Shown here: positions 1 to 5,967 of the stretch, one piece after another | Layout: the number at the start of each line of letters is the position of its first letter | Position numbering within the stretch: the first letter of the stretch is position 1 | NCBI GenBank assembly: GCA_050744165.1 | Contig: JBOGGN010000005.1 | Location: forward strand, 1-6,692 | DNA: 6,692 nucleotides | Source of the DNA: JBOGGN01 sp050744165 | Lineage (GTDB): Bacteria > Actinomycetota > Acidimicrobiia > Acidimicrobiales > Palsa-688 | Reading direction: 5' to 3' | Made by a program: the position numbers and the translations under genes | Notes under the pieces: model-generated | Databases searched by the model: none | The model's input: the letters and a program-made list of their open reading frames with translations, nothing else | Told to the model about the DNA's origin: nothing

Positions 1-262
1 GCACCAAGACCGCGTGGTAGTCGGTCGCGTGAGAGTGCATGCCCGCCTCGAATCCGCCGCCTTGCTGCTTCAGCAACATGCCGAACGGACCTTCTTTGTG
101 GTCGCCCCACAAGACCGAAAACTGAACGGGTGAGCCGGGATGCATATCCTCCCATTTGAGGTCGGCGGCCGGCAGGGTGATCTGTTGCTTGCCTTTTGCG
201 ACGCCGGCGGACAGAGCTGCGACGCTCCCAATGTTTTCCATTTCATTATCTTTGGCAACCAT
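1..262 (-). CDS. Cupin-domain protein (DUF4437/ChrR-like), 3' end beyond window
   Basis: The first 87 codons are open on the minus strand from the ATG at 262-260 and run off the left edge. Seen: an N-terminal lead, then a stretch ITLPAADLKWEDM at residues 28-40, then GGGFEAGMHSHATDYHAVLV at 68-87. The last stretch fits cupin motif 1, with H76 and H78 as candidate metal ligands and H83 nearby. Small single-domain cupins of this type (DUF4437 or anti-sigma ChrR-like) are typically cytoplasmic metal-binding proteins of unclear substrate. The start at 262 is preferred because GAGGAG lies nine bases upstream; an in-frame ATG at 271 abuts that Shine-Dalgarno sequence directly and is unlikely. It is divergent from the MarR-type gene at 480, which may regulate it. 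The second cupin motif lies outside the window, so the subfamily is not certain. Confidence 0.75.
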   Translation of the reverse strand, partial: MVAKDNEMENIGSVAALSAGVAKGKQQITLPAADLKWEDMHPGSPVQFSVLWGDHKEGPFGMLLKQQGGGFEAGMHSHATDYHAVLV

Positions 263-405
263 TTGTCTCATCTCCTCATCAGTTGGATTCGGTGTCTTTC
301 CTTCAGGTCCAGCGCACAGGCTTCAAGGGCGCCACTGGCGGCCCGTGGGGCAGGTATCGCACCCGGTCCGAGTTGGGCGACAGGGTGCTTGGGGGCTAGT
401 GTAGC

Positions 406-440
406 ACAAGATCTTGTAAGTACATGAACCTGTGTATACA
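406..440. promoter_or_regulatory. Palindrome cluster, candidate MarR operator
   Basis: Three inverted repeats lie within 35 bases between the divergent cupin and MarR-type genes. They are a perfect 12-bp palindrome ACAAGATCTTGT at 406-417, an overlapping imperfect one TCTTGTAAGTACATGA at 412-427, and a perfect TGTATACA at 433-440. The last two share TGTA/TACA half-sites. MarR-family dimers usually bind such AT-rich palindromes in the gap between their own gene and a divergent target. The assignment to this regulator is inference from position. Confidence 0.5.
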
Positions 441-444
441 ACCT

Positions 445-480
445 GCTTGTCTATCAGGGCCTTGCGATACAATTGGGCCA
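445..480 (+). promoter_or_regulatory. Candidate leaderless promoter of the MarR-type gene
   Basis: TACAAT at 468-473 is one base from the TATAAT consensus. A weak -35 element can be drawn as GCTTGT (445-450, 17-bp spacer) or TTGTCT (447-452, 15-bp spacer). With the usual spacing the first transcribed base would be about 480, which is the A of the ATG. No Shine-Dalgarno sequence precedes that ATG. Leaderless messages are common in actinomycetes. The palindromes at 406-440 lie just upstream of the -35 region. Confidence 0.45.
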
Positions 481-944
481 TGACCGCCGCAGCACAGGCC
501 GACGATCGATGGGAGCATTGGCTTGTGCACCTCCTGTGGGCGACCTCGCTCCGCACCTCGTTGCTGGGAGAGGCGGCACTGGGCGACAGCCCGCTGTCGT
601 TCTCTGGTCTCGGGCTGCTGGAGAACGTCAGCGCCCACCCCGGGATCGCGATCGCGGAGATCTCCCGGCGAGCGCCGCAGACCCAGCAAGCACTCAGCCA
701 GATCGCGGCGCGGTTGGAGAAGCTCGGATTCATCGAGCGCCGTGTCGACGGCGGGCGCGGTATCGATCTGTACGTGACCGAGGACGGGGCGAGGGCCCGC
801 GCTAGCGCACACGAAGCGGCCGAAGCTTTTGAGGCATCGCTCGTCACCGCGCTCGGCGTCGAGCGCCACCAGCGTCTCGTCAGGCTGCTCGAAGAGGCCG
901 AGGCGGTCATCCGAGAGCTCGAGCCACAGCGCCGGTCTCCGTAA
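480..944 (+). CDS. MarR-family transcriptional regulator
   Basis: 154-residue protein, the usual size for a MarR protein. Seen: an N-terminal helix at about 8-32, then a winged helix-turn-helix at about 41-105. This includes GLGLLENVSAHPG, the helix IAEISRRAP, a recognition helix within QTQQALSQIAARLEKLGFIE, and a wing around DGGRGIDLYVTEDG. A long Ala/Glu-rich C-terminal helix at 107-148 would serve dimerisation. These proteins are cytosolic dimers, usually repressors that leave DNA when a small ligand or oxidant binds. The only cysteine-type redox switch position is absent because the protein has no cysteine, so an OhrR-type peroxide sensor is unlikely and a ligand-responsive repressor is favoured. 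The frame is open upstream to 432, but 480 is chosen for length, family fit and the -10 element ending six bases before it. Likely target: itself and the divergent cupin gene. The ligand is unknown. Confidence 0.85.
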   Translation: MTAAAQADDRWEHWLVHLLWATSLRTSLLGEAALGDSPLSFSGLGLLENVSAHPGIAIAEISRRAPQTQQALSQIAARLEKLGFIERRVDGGRGIDLYVTEDGARARASAHEAAEAFEASLVTALGVERHQRLVRLLEEAEAVIRELEPQRRSP

Positions 945-991
945 CCCGTACGCGACCTCCCTCAGCCGGGTAGCTGAACCCGCGCGGCCAG

Positions 992-1008
992 ACCGGCCCA
1001 CGGCCGGT
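992..1008 (+). terminator. GC-rich hairpin after the MarR-type gene
   Basis: ACCGGCC, a three-base loop CAC, then GGCCGGT: a perfect 7-bp stem 48 bases after the regulator's stop codon. There is no adjacent T tract (a TTTT occurs 17 bases later), so this is at best a tailless hairpin of the kind often proposed in high-GC actinomycetes. Confidence 0.4.
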
Positions 1009-1156
1009 GCGACTCGCTGACCCGCTTTTCCGCTTGGCGGCGAGAGTGAGCGGTCGGTGGTGACGCGGCGCTTCCCGCGCCGGACGCTTTCGGGTCGATG
1101 CCGGTCCGGTGTCCGACAATGTGAATCATGCAACGGTGGGCGACATCAAAGGACGA

Positions 1157-1363
1157 TCAGTCCTGCAGGCGCGCGTCGTCCTTGGGCCGGGCGGCTGCCT
1201 GTTTGGACCGGATGATGTCGGCCAGGCTGGCCACCGCAAGGTCCTGGTCGCCGACGCGGACGGGGTGACCTTCGAGGACAGCTGTTCGGTGGCTGAGGCG
1301 GGGCTGGTGCATGGTTCGCCGTTGCGCGCACGACCGGCCTCGTGGGCCAATCGACTCCGGCAA
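1157..1363 (-). pseudogene. Nucleotidyltransferase-like C-terminal fragment
   Basis: This minus-strand frame opens just after a TAG and ends at the TGA at 1157-1159. Its second half contains GHPVRVGDQDL followed by AVASLADIIRSKQAAARPKD. That pattern (a hydrophobic strand, then SL-DIIR-K-AA-RPKD) is characteristic of the C-terminal part of small nucleotidyltransferase-fold proteins of the AbiEii/DUF6036 kind, where RPKD precedes a final helix. Here the final helix is cut to ARLQD. The N-terminal catalytic part (a G[S/G]-type motif with D-x-D) is not found upstream, where the potassium channel gene begins. The first 25 residues of the frame look non-coding, and the only possible start is a TTG. 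I read it as a relic of a lost gene. The identification rests on one motif and could be wrong. Confidence 0.45.
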
Positions 1364-1397
1364 AGGATGCCTGACGCGGCACTAGCTTTCTGACCTT

Positions 1398-2393
1398 GTG
1401 GTGGACGTGAGCACTGGACCCAGCAAGCACCAGGCGGAAAAGAAGCCGTCGTCCCTGGAGCGCATCCGCCGACTGGAGCACTTGGAGGAGGAACGGCTGG
1501 CGGAGAAGGCTCGCCGAGAGGAGCGGCGGCACGAGCAGATCGCCGGGGCCCAGCCGGCGGGCGGGGCGCACGACCTGGTCAACGACATCGAGCGGGTCAT
1601 GAAGTACCCGATGGCGCTCCTCGGGATCGCCTGGCTGGTGATCACCGTCATCATCGTGACCACGGGAGCCAATGGCTCGGTCTCGACGGTGCTGGTGGGA
1701 GTGCTGTTCGTTGTGTGGACCATATTGCTGGCGGAATACCTGGTGCGCTTGGTGATCAGCCCGGACCGGCGGGGCTACCTCAAGCGGCGGTGGGTGGAGC
1801 CGGCCACAGTGCTGGTGCCGCCCTTCCAGGGGTGGCGCTTGGTCGGCATCGAGGAGATGTGCCTCCTGCTGCACGAGGGGGAGCTGCGGGTCGAGGCGGT
1901 GCTCAGGCATCACAGCCTCTTCCGGGTCCTGATCGCGGCCTTCGCCACCCTCATGCTCGGTTCCTGGCTGGTGCTGCTGTTCGATGAACACGCCAAGGGG
2001 AGCAACATCCACAGCTACCCCGACGCCCTGTGGTGGGCCGTCGTCACCGTGACCACGGTGGGCTACGGTGACCGGTATCCGGTGAGCGCCGGCGGTCGGG
2101 CCGTGGCGCTTGTGCTCATGCTGGTTGGGATCGGACTGATCGGCGTACTCACGGCGACTGTCGCCTCGGTGTTCATCAAGGAGCACACCGACGCCACAAA
2201 GGCGGAGTTCAAGAAGGGCCACGCCGACCTGGGTCAGCAGCTGGCCGTGATCAGCGATCGGCTGGCCGACGTCGAGCGCCGTCTTGGTGCCACCACGGCC
2301 GAGATGGCGGCGGTGGACGCAGCCGCCGACGCCGAGGCGGCGGCCGAAGGGCCGATCGAGCCGATCGATGGCGCGGCAACGTCTTCGGCGTGA
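1398..2393 (+). CDS. Potassium channel homologue with TVGYGD filter
   Basis: 331-residue inner-membrane protein expected to conduct K+ as a tetramer. Seen in order: a highly charged N-terminal helix or coiled coil (about 15-50); hydrophobic segments at about 71-91 (S1) and 96-120 (S2, ending EYLVRLVI); a weak segment at 133-143; a hydrophobic helix at 174-196 (S5); a pore helix around PDALWWAVVTVT (208-219); the selectivity filter TVGYGD at 220-225; a long S6 at 235-262; a charged C-terminal coiled coil (265-300); and an Ala/Glu-rich tail. The region where S4 should lie (about 144-173) carries only scattered arginines (R146, R164, R170) and at least five glutamates, so classical voltage gating is unlikely. 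No RCK/TrkA nucleotide-binding domain follows. GTG codons at 1398, 1401 and 1407 are all possible starts, none with a good Shine-Dalgarno sequence. It is followed 13 bases later by the CorA homologue, probably co-transcribed. Confidence 0.88.
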   Translation: MVDVSTGPSKHQAEKKPSSLERIRRLEHLEEERLAEKARREERRHEQIAGAQPAGGAHDLVNDIERVMKYPMALLGIAWLVITVIIVTTGANGSVSTVLVGVLFVVWTILLAEYLVRLVISPDRRGYLKRRWVEPATVLVPPFQGWRLVGIEEMCLLLHEGELRVEAVLRHHSLFRVLIAAFATLMLGSWLVLLFDEHAKGSNIHSYPDALWWAVVTVTTVGYGDRYPVSAGGRAVALVLMLVGIGLIGVLTATVASVFIKEHTDATKAEFKKGHADLGQQLAVISDRLADVERRLGATTAEMAAVDAAADAEAAAEGPIEPIDGAATSSA

Positions 2394-2406
2394 GAAAATC
2401 CCGACC

Positions 2407-3399
2407 ATGAAGGGGACTCTCACACAAGGCAGCCGCGTCGCCGACGCCACTCCGCAGGGCATTCAGGAGGCCGCGGCGGCGGGTGAGTTCTTCTGGCTCG
2501 ACCTCGACGTCCACGATCCTGGTCCCGACGACGACGTCTCAGGTTTGTTGATCAACTCCTTCCACTTCCACCCGGTGGCGGTGGAGTCGGTAGAGAAGTT
2601 CGGGGAACGGGCCCGCATCGACGACTACGACGACTTCGTGCACGTCGTCACCTTCGGCATGGCGGGCGACGGCAAGCATGTGGCCGAGGTGCACTGCTTC
2701 ATCACCGAGACGTTCATCATCACGATCCACCAGGGCGACTGCCCGGCCCTGGCCGGCGTGCGGGACCGGCTCCGCAGCCACCACGCCAAAAACGGCACGG
2801 CGCCCCAAGTTGCAGTTTTCTACGTGATCGAAGACACCCTCATCGACTCGTTCTTCCCCGTGTTGGCCGACCTCGACGATGCGATTGACACCCTAGAGAG
2901 CGCCATCCTGGCGACTCCCACCGAGGAACAGCTGGGGACCCTTTTCGACATGAAGAGGCTGATCATGAGCATCCGCAAGGTGATCACCCCCCAGCGCGAC
3001 ATGCTGTCCAGCGTCAATGCCGGGATGGTGGCGATCCCGGGGACGACCGATCAGGGTTCGGCATACTTCCGCAGCCTCTACGACCACCTCATACGCATCA
3101 GCGACATGGTCGACGGGTACCGGGACCTCGTAAGCGGGGCCATGGACACCCACCTCTCGATGGTGTCCAACCGGCTGAACGTGGTCATGAAGCAACTCGC
3201 CGTCATCGCCACCATCTTCCTGCCACTGGGCTTTCTCACCGGGTTTTTCGGTCAGAACTTCGCGTGGCCGATCGCGCATCTGCAAGAGAACGGATGGTTG
3301 TTCGCCTTCCTCGGGATCGGCTCGGAGTTGGTCGCGATCGCCATCCTGCTGATGCTGTTCAAGCGGCGCGGCTGGCTCGGGAGCGGGCCCACTGCCTGA
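2407..3399 (+). CDS. CorA-family divalent cation transporter with GQN motif
   Basis: 330 residues, the usual CorA length. Seen: an N-terminal cytoplasmic alpha/beta domain with FFWLDLD (28-34) and FHFHPVAVESVEKFGERARI (53-72, the family's conserved His-Pro strand); a long stalk-helix region (about 140-260) with the family segment YRDLVSGAMDTHLSMVSNRL (238-257); TM1 at about 263-283 (FLPLGFLTGFFG); a periplasmic loop; TM2 at about 297-318; and a basic tail FKRRGWL. CorA pentamers carry Mg2+ (also Co2+ and Ni2+), and the loop after TM1 normally reads GMN, which forms the selectivity entrance. Here it is G282-Q283-N284. The glycine and asparagine are kept, so transport is plausible, but ion preference may differ. 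The ATG at 2407 is chosen because it gives a full CorA N-terminus 13 bases after the channel's stop. No strong Shine-Dalgarno sequence is present, so translation may depend on reinitiation after the upstream gene. Confidence 0.92.
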   Translation: MKGTLTQGSRVADATPQGIQEAAAAGEFFWLDLDVHDPGPDDDVSGLLINSFHFHPVAVESVEKFGERARIDDYDDFVHVVTFGMAGDGKHVAEVHCFITETFIITIHQGDCPALAGVRDRLRSHHAKNGTAPQVAVFYVIEDTLIDSFFPVLADLDDAIDTLESAILATPTEEQLGTLFDMKRLIMSIRKVITPQRDMLSSVNAGMVAIPGTTDQGSAYFRSLYDHLIRISDMVDGYRDLVSGAMDTHLSMVSNRLNVVMKQLAVIATIFLPLGFLTGFFGQNFAWPIAHLQENGWLFAFLGIGSELVAIAILLMLFKRRGWLGSGPTA

Positions 3400-3407
3400 C
3401 CGCGTGA

Positions 3408-3441
3408 GCCGCTGAGGGATGCGGCCAAACACTTCCGGCCG
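3408..3441. terminator. Weak hairpins at the 3' end of the CorA gene
   Basis: Two short stems follow the CorA stop codon: GCCGC (3408-3412) with GCGGC (3421-3425), and CGGCC (3422-3426) with GGCCG (3437-3441). They overlap and exclude each other, and neither has a T tract. They lie where the plus-strand transport unit converges on the truncated end of the minus-strand debranching pseudogene. Offered only as the best candidate stop signal in this junction. Confidence 0.2.
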
Positions 3442-4354
3442 TGCCGTAATAGATGTCGCCCTGCTCATCGAGAGCGACGCCGACGGGCCGCCGAGCCGGA
3501 CTTCGTGGAGGATCCGCCCGGCTGCTCACCGGTGGCCGGGTCGGTCTTCCTCCCTTGGAGCCTGGCCAGGGGTGCGCAGTCGAGAGAGCCAGATGCGGGT
3601 CGAGTACCAGCGTCATCCAAGGCGTGATCAGAGAGTCCCGGCCGAAGAGCGCCAGGAACCATGGGGCGCCGGCTGCCACCACGGCGTCGTGGGGATGGTC
3701 AGGATTGAAGATCCGCAGGGCGCCGAGGTCGAGGCCGGCCAGAGTGACCGCTTCGCCGAGACCTCCAACGTCGGTGGCCAGGCGCGGAAGCGTCTCGCGC
3801 CAGCGGGCCTGGCGCCTCACGGGGATGGCCGTCTCGGGGGCAGGCCGCATCGGTAGCTCGGCGGCAACTCCGAACCCCCGCGTCCCGCGGCCACTTTCAT
3901 GCAGCACGTCCACTCGCCGCGCCCTGGCACCTCGACCTCCCAGCTCATGGTGCGATCGAGGCCGAGACGGGCCGGCGGCGACGGCCTCAGGGTTGCGGAT
4001 CGATGGTCATCGAAAAGTTGTGCAGACGCAGGTCGGTTCGCAGGCCTTCGCCGACCCAGTGCTCGCAGAGTGTCCGCATGTCGGAAGCTCTGGTCCGGCC
4101 GACCATCACCGCGTGGAACGGGGACGGCTGTGTTGCGGCCAGTCCCTCCATGCGCTCTCCGTCGGTGAGGATCAGGCGGTCACAGAGCCGGGTTTGGCCG
4201 ACGAATACCCCGTCGACCGAGCCGTCGCCGATGTTCCCGACTCCGCCGCAGATGACGAAGCTGGTGCCCCGAGGAGGGAGAGCGACGAGGCCGGTATGGC
4301 GGGGCTCTCAGCGGCCAAGATGCCCGTCACTCCCTGCCCGGCCAGGAAGACCAT
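3438..4354 (-). pseudogene. Broken glycogen-debranching-type amylo-alpha-1,6-glucosidase
   Basis: Parts of a GDE-type glucosidase (GDE_N_bis N-terminal domain, then the start of the (alpha/alpha)6 catalytic domain) are readable only by switching among the minus frames. In order: MVFLAGQGVTGILAAE from the ATG at 4354; GTSFVICGG to HNFSMTI (about 4267-4002), including DGVFVGQTRLCDR and HWVGEGLRTDLRLHNFS; LDRTMSWEVEVPGRGAWTC to ELPPSYRCGLPP (about 3960-3840); ARWRETLPRL then LGALRIFNPDHP and AAGAPWFLALFGRDSL (about 3840-3570); LARLQGRKTDPATGEQPG; ILHEVRLGG; and ALDEQGDIYYGTA, ending at about 3438. Frame changes fall near 4267-4270, 4010-3990, 3836-3840, 3569-3572, 3515-3519 and 3475-3490. All have the sense of one missing base. 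The ADFADLF-type segment expected after HNFS is absent, suggesting an internal deletion of roughly 60-70 residues. The remaining catalytic domain is lost where the sequence meets the CorA gene. The ATG overlaps the upstream stop as TGATG, so the gene was once translationally coupled to the glycosyltransferase. No working enzyme is expected. Confidence 0.82.
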
Positions 4355-5391
4355 CAGGCGACCCGCGGAAGGGCGTGGCCGCTGACCACCGTCTCGTAGA
4401 GGTCGACGTGCTGCGCGACCATACGTTCGGCGGAAAACCGCTCGACCACCGCTTTACGGCACTCGCTCCTGTCGATGCCCGCCGATGCGGTCATCGCCGC
4501 GGCGAGGGCCTCCTCTCCCGAGCAGACGAAGCCGGTGACGCCGTGGTCGACGATTTCGGGGGCTGCACCCATGGGCGTGGCGACGACCGGCGTACCGCAA
4601 GCCAGCGCCTCTAACATCACCATCCCGAACGGCTCCGGCCAGGCGATCGGGTTGATCAGGCAGGTCGCGTCTCCGAGCAGGGCCAGTTTGTCGGCGCCGC
4701 CCACCTCGCCGACGTATTCGATGTCCCCACCCAGGAGAGATCGGATCTCCCGGTCGAAGTAGAGCTCCTCGGCCGCCTCGTTCATTTTGGCCGCGATGCG
4801 CAGCGGCAATCCGGCGCGACGGGCAGCGTGGATAGCGGTACGCACGCCTTTCTCTGGGCACATCCGTCCGAGGAATACGGCGTAACCACCGCCGCCGGCG
4901 CCGGCTGGGAAGAGATCCAGGTCGACACCGTGATGGATGACCGCTGAGATGGGTATCCCATGGGCAGTCGAAGCCTGGTGACGGGAGATCGCGATGATCG
5001 GAGTCCCATCCCCGATCGCCCGGTAGTAATCGCCCAGCTCGCTTTGGAAGGAGCCGTGGTTCGTGGTGACGACCGGCAGCCCTGGGAAACGGTCGGCATA
5101 GACGGGGCCCACCAAGGTGTGGTCGTGAACGACATCGGCGCCGGCGGCGGCCCGATAGGCGTGGATGACGTGGCGCAGCTCGGTGGCAGAGCCGCTGACC
5201 CCGATGCCGGCAGCTCGTGGCAGCACGGACGCGGTCGGTACCGGGCATGTGCTGTCACCGGTAGCGAAGAGCAGGACGTCATGGCCGGATCCGTGGAGCC
5301 CACGAGCGAGGGTGTCGATCACGGCCTCGGTGCCGCCGTACGCGCTCGGCGGTACCGATACCCACGGCGGAGCGATGATCACGATCCGCAT
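4354..5391 (-). CDS. GT4-family glycosyltransferase
   Basis: 345-residue, intact GT-B fold glycosyltransferase of family GT4. These cytosolic retaining enzymes move a sugar from a nucleotide-sugar donor to an acceptor. Seen: an N-terminal Rossmann strand MRIVIIAPPW; the acceptor or donor-site loop SAYGGTEAVIDTLARGLHG (16-34); ADVVHDHT (85-92); TTNHGSF (109-115); IAISRHQ (133-139); HHGVDLDLF (153-161); the phosphate-binding segment FLGRMCPEKGV (173-183); and the E-x7-E donor motif EPFGMVMLE (253-261) followed by ALACGTPVVATPMGAAPEIV. The ATG at 5391 is preceded by GGGAG ten bases upstream. Its stop overlaps the start of the debranching-type pseudogene (TGATG), linking it to alpha-glucan or trehalose-type metabolism by context only. 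The true donor and acceptor cannot be read from the sequence. It has no frame damage although its neighbours do, which suggests continued selection. Confidence 0.9.
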   Translation of the reverse strand: MRIVIIAPPWVSVPPSAYGGTEAVIDTLARGLHGSGHDVLLFATGDSTCPVPTASVLPRAAGIGVSGSATELRHVIHAYRAAAGADVVHDHTLVGPVYADRFPGLPVVTTNHGSFQSELGDYYRAIGDGTPIIAISRHQASTAHGIPISAVIHHGVDLDLFPAGAGGGGYAVFLGRMCPEKGVRTAIHAARRAGLPLRIAAKMNEAAEELYFDREIRSLLGGDIEYVGEVGGADKLALLGDATCLINPIAWPEPFGMVMLEALACGTPVVATPMGAAPEIVDHGVTGFVCSGEEALAAAMTASAGIDRSECRKAVVERFSAERMVAQHVDLYETVVSGHALPRVA

Positions 5392-5591
5392 CGGACCGCA
5401 TCTCCCGAGCTTTCAAACAAAAAGGGGGGCCGATCGGCGATCGGCCGATCGTCGTAGCTGACGGACACGGCCAGCGGTCGACGGGGATCCTCGACAGGCG
5501 TCGCCTGACGGCCAGCCAAGACGGAACGATCGAGCAGGGCCCCCTCGTGTGCCTGATCCCAGCCGCGAACGGCCAGAAGATCCGGACTCAC
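5379..5591 (-). CDS. Uncertain 70-residue ORF overlapping its neighbours
   Basis: A GTG at 5591-5589 overlaps the stop of the preceding small gene as GTGA, a common arrangement for translational coupling. The reading frame has plausible codon use (SPDLLAVRGWDQAHEGALLD, then PLAVSVSYDDRPIADRPPF) but runs through the hairpin at 5431-5451 and over the glycosyltransferase start. No family is recognised. It could instead be the C-terminal part of the preceding gene joined by another one-base frame change at the GTGA, since the two frames have exactly that relation. Existence as a separate protein is doubtful. Confidence 0.3.
   Translation of the reverse strand: MSPDLLAVRGWDQAHEGALLDRSVLAGRQATPVEDPRRPLAVSVSYDDRPIADRPPFLFESSGDAVRCGS
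5419..5451 (-). terminator. Hairpin with T tract upstream of the glycosyltransferase
   Basis: Read on the minus strand: CGATCGGC (5451-5444), loop CGATC, GCCGATCG (5438-5431), a perfect 8-bp stem, then GCCCCCC and TTTTT (5423-5419). The T tract starts seven bases after the stem, farther than in a standard intrinsic terminator. It ends 27 bases before the glycosyltransferase ATG, so it could end the upstream unit or act as an attenuator. If it works, the glycosyltransferase needs its own nearby promoter, which I could not identify. Confidence 0.4.
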
Positions 5592-5865
5592 GCCGCCACG
5601 GCCACCAGCGTGCCATCTCGCTGCGACCGCCCCTCGGCTAGTACCGCCGGATTGACATCGGTAACCAAACGGGCGGATTCGGCCATGTGGTCTCCGCGTG
5701 GTCCGGTCATCTGGTAGCACCAGAACCGATAGAGATCGCGGCCGGCATCGAAGATCAGCCACGCCGTTCCATCCCCGGCGCCCGGTTCGGATCCGTGACC
5801 TTGGTGAATATGTCGTCAATCCCGATATTGGGTCCATTTATCACATTTCGGAAATCTGCGGCCAT
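5588..5865 (-). pseudogene. Small hypothetical gene with one frame change
   Basis: The ATG at 5865 has a good Shine-Dalgarno sequence (AAAGGA, eight bases upstream) and starts MAADFRNVINGPNIG, IDDIFTKVTDPNRAPG. In that frame a stop comes after 34 residues. The frame shifted by one missing base continues GTAWLIFDAGRDLYRFWCYQ, MTGPRGDHMAESARLVTDV, NPAVLAEGRSQRDGTLVAVAA and stops at 5588. Restoring one base in the G4 run at 5773-5776 (minus strand) joins them as APGDGTAWLIF, giving a 92-residue protein. I recognise no family. It lies between the broken hypothetical gene upstream (103 bases away) and the small overlapping ORF downstream. Whether this is a true mutation, a sequencing error in a homopolymer, or two separate small ORFs cannot be settled here. 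The strong ribosome site and joined frame favour one original gene. Confidence 0.55.
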
Positions 5866-5967
5866 CGAATGGTCCTTTCTGAAGAGAAGCACCTCCCCCG
5901 TCTTTTGGCGCGCAAGTCCGGGTATCTGGTACCTCAGCTGCTCTGCTGGCGAGCTCAGACTGAGGAG

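Noticed and set aside
396..1133. Two long minus-strand frames opposite the MarR-type gene
   Set aside because: Shadow frames with composition unlike a protein family. The plus strand has a clear winged helix protein.
1109..1393. 94-residue plus-strand frame before the channel
   Set aside because: No motif, and opposite the nucleotidyltransferase-like fragment. Its ATG lacks a ribosome site.
2284..2406. N-terminal extension of the CorA frame
   Set aside because: It overlaps the channel's 3' end, reads as Arg/Pro-rich shadow sequence, and CorA homologues start near the ATG at 2407.
1146..2462. 438-residue minus-strand open frame
   Set aside because: Antisense to the potassium channel gene. 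Its Arg/Pro/His-rich composition is typical of a shadow frame in high-GC DNA, and it has no domain.
2893..3468. 191-residue minus-strand frame over the CorA 3' end
   Set aside because: Mostly antisense to CorA. Only its first few codons coincide with one frame of the debranching relic.
3453..4385. 310-residue plus-strand open frame
   Set aside because: Antisense to the debranching-type relic and low-complexity Arg/Pro/Ser. The minus strand shows real family motifs here.
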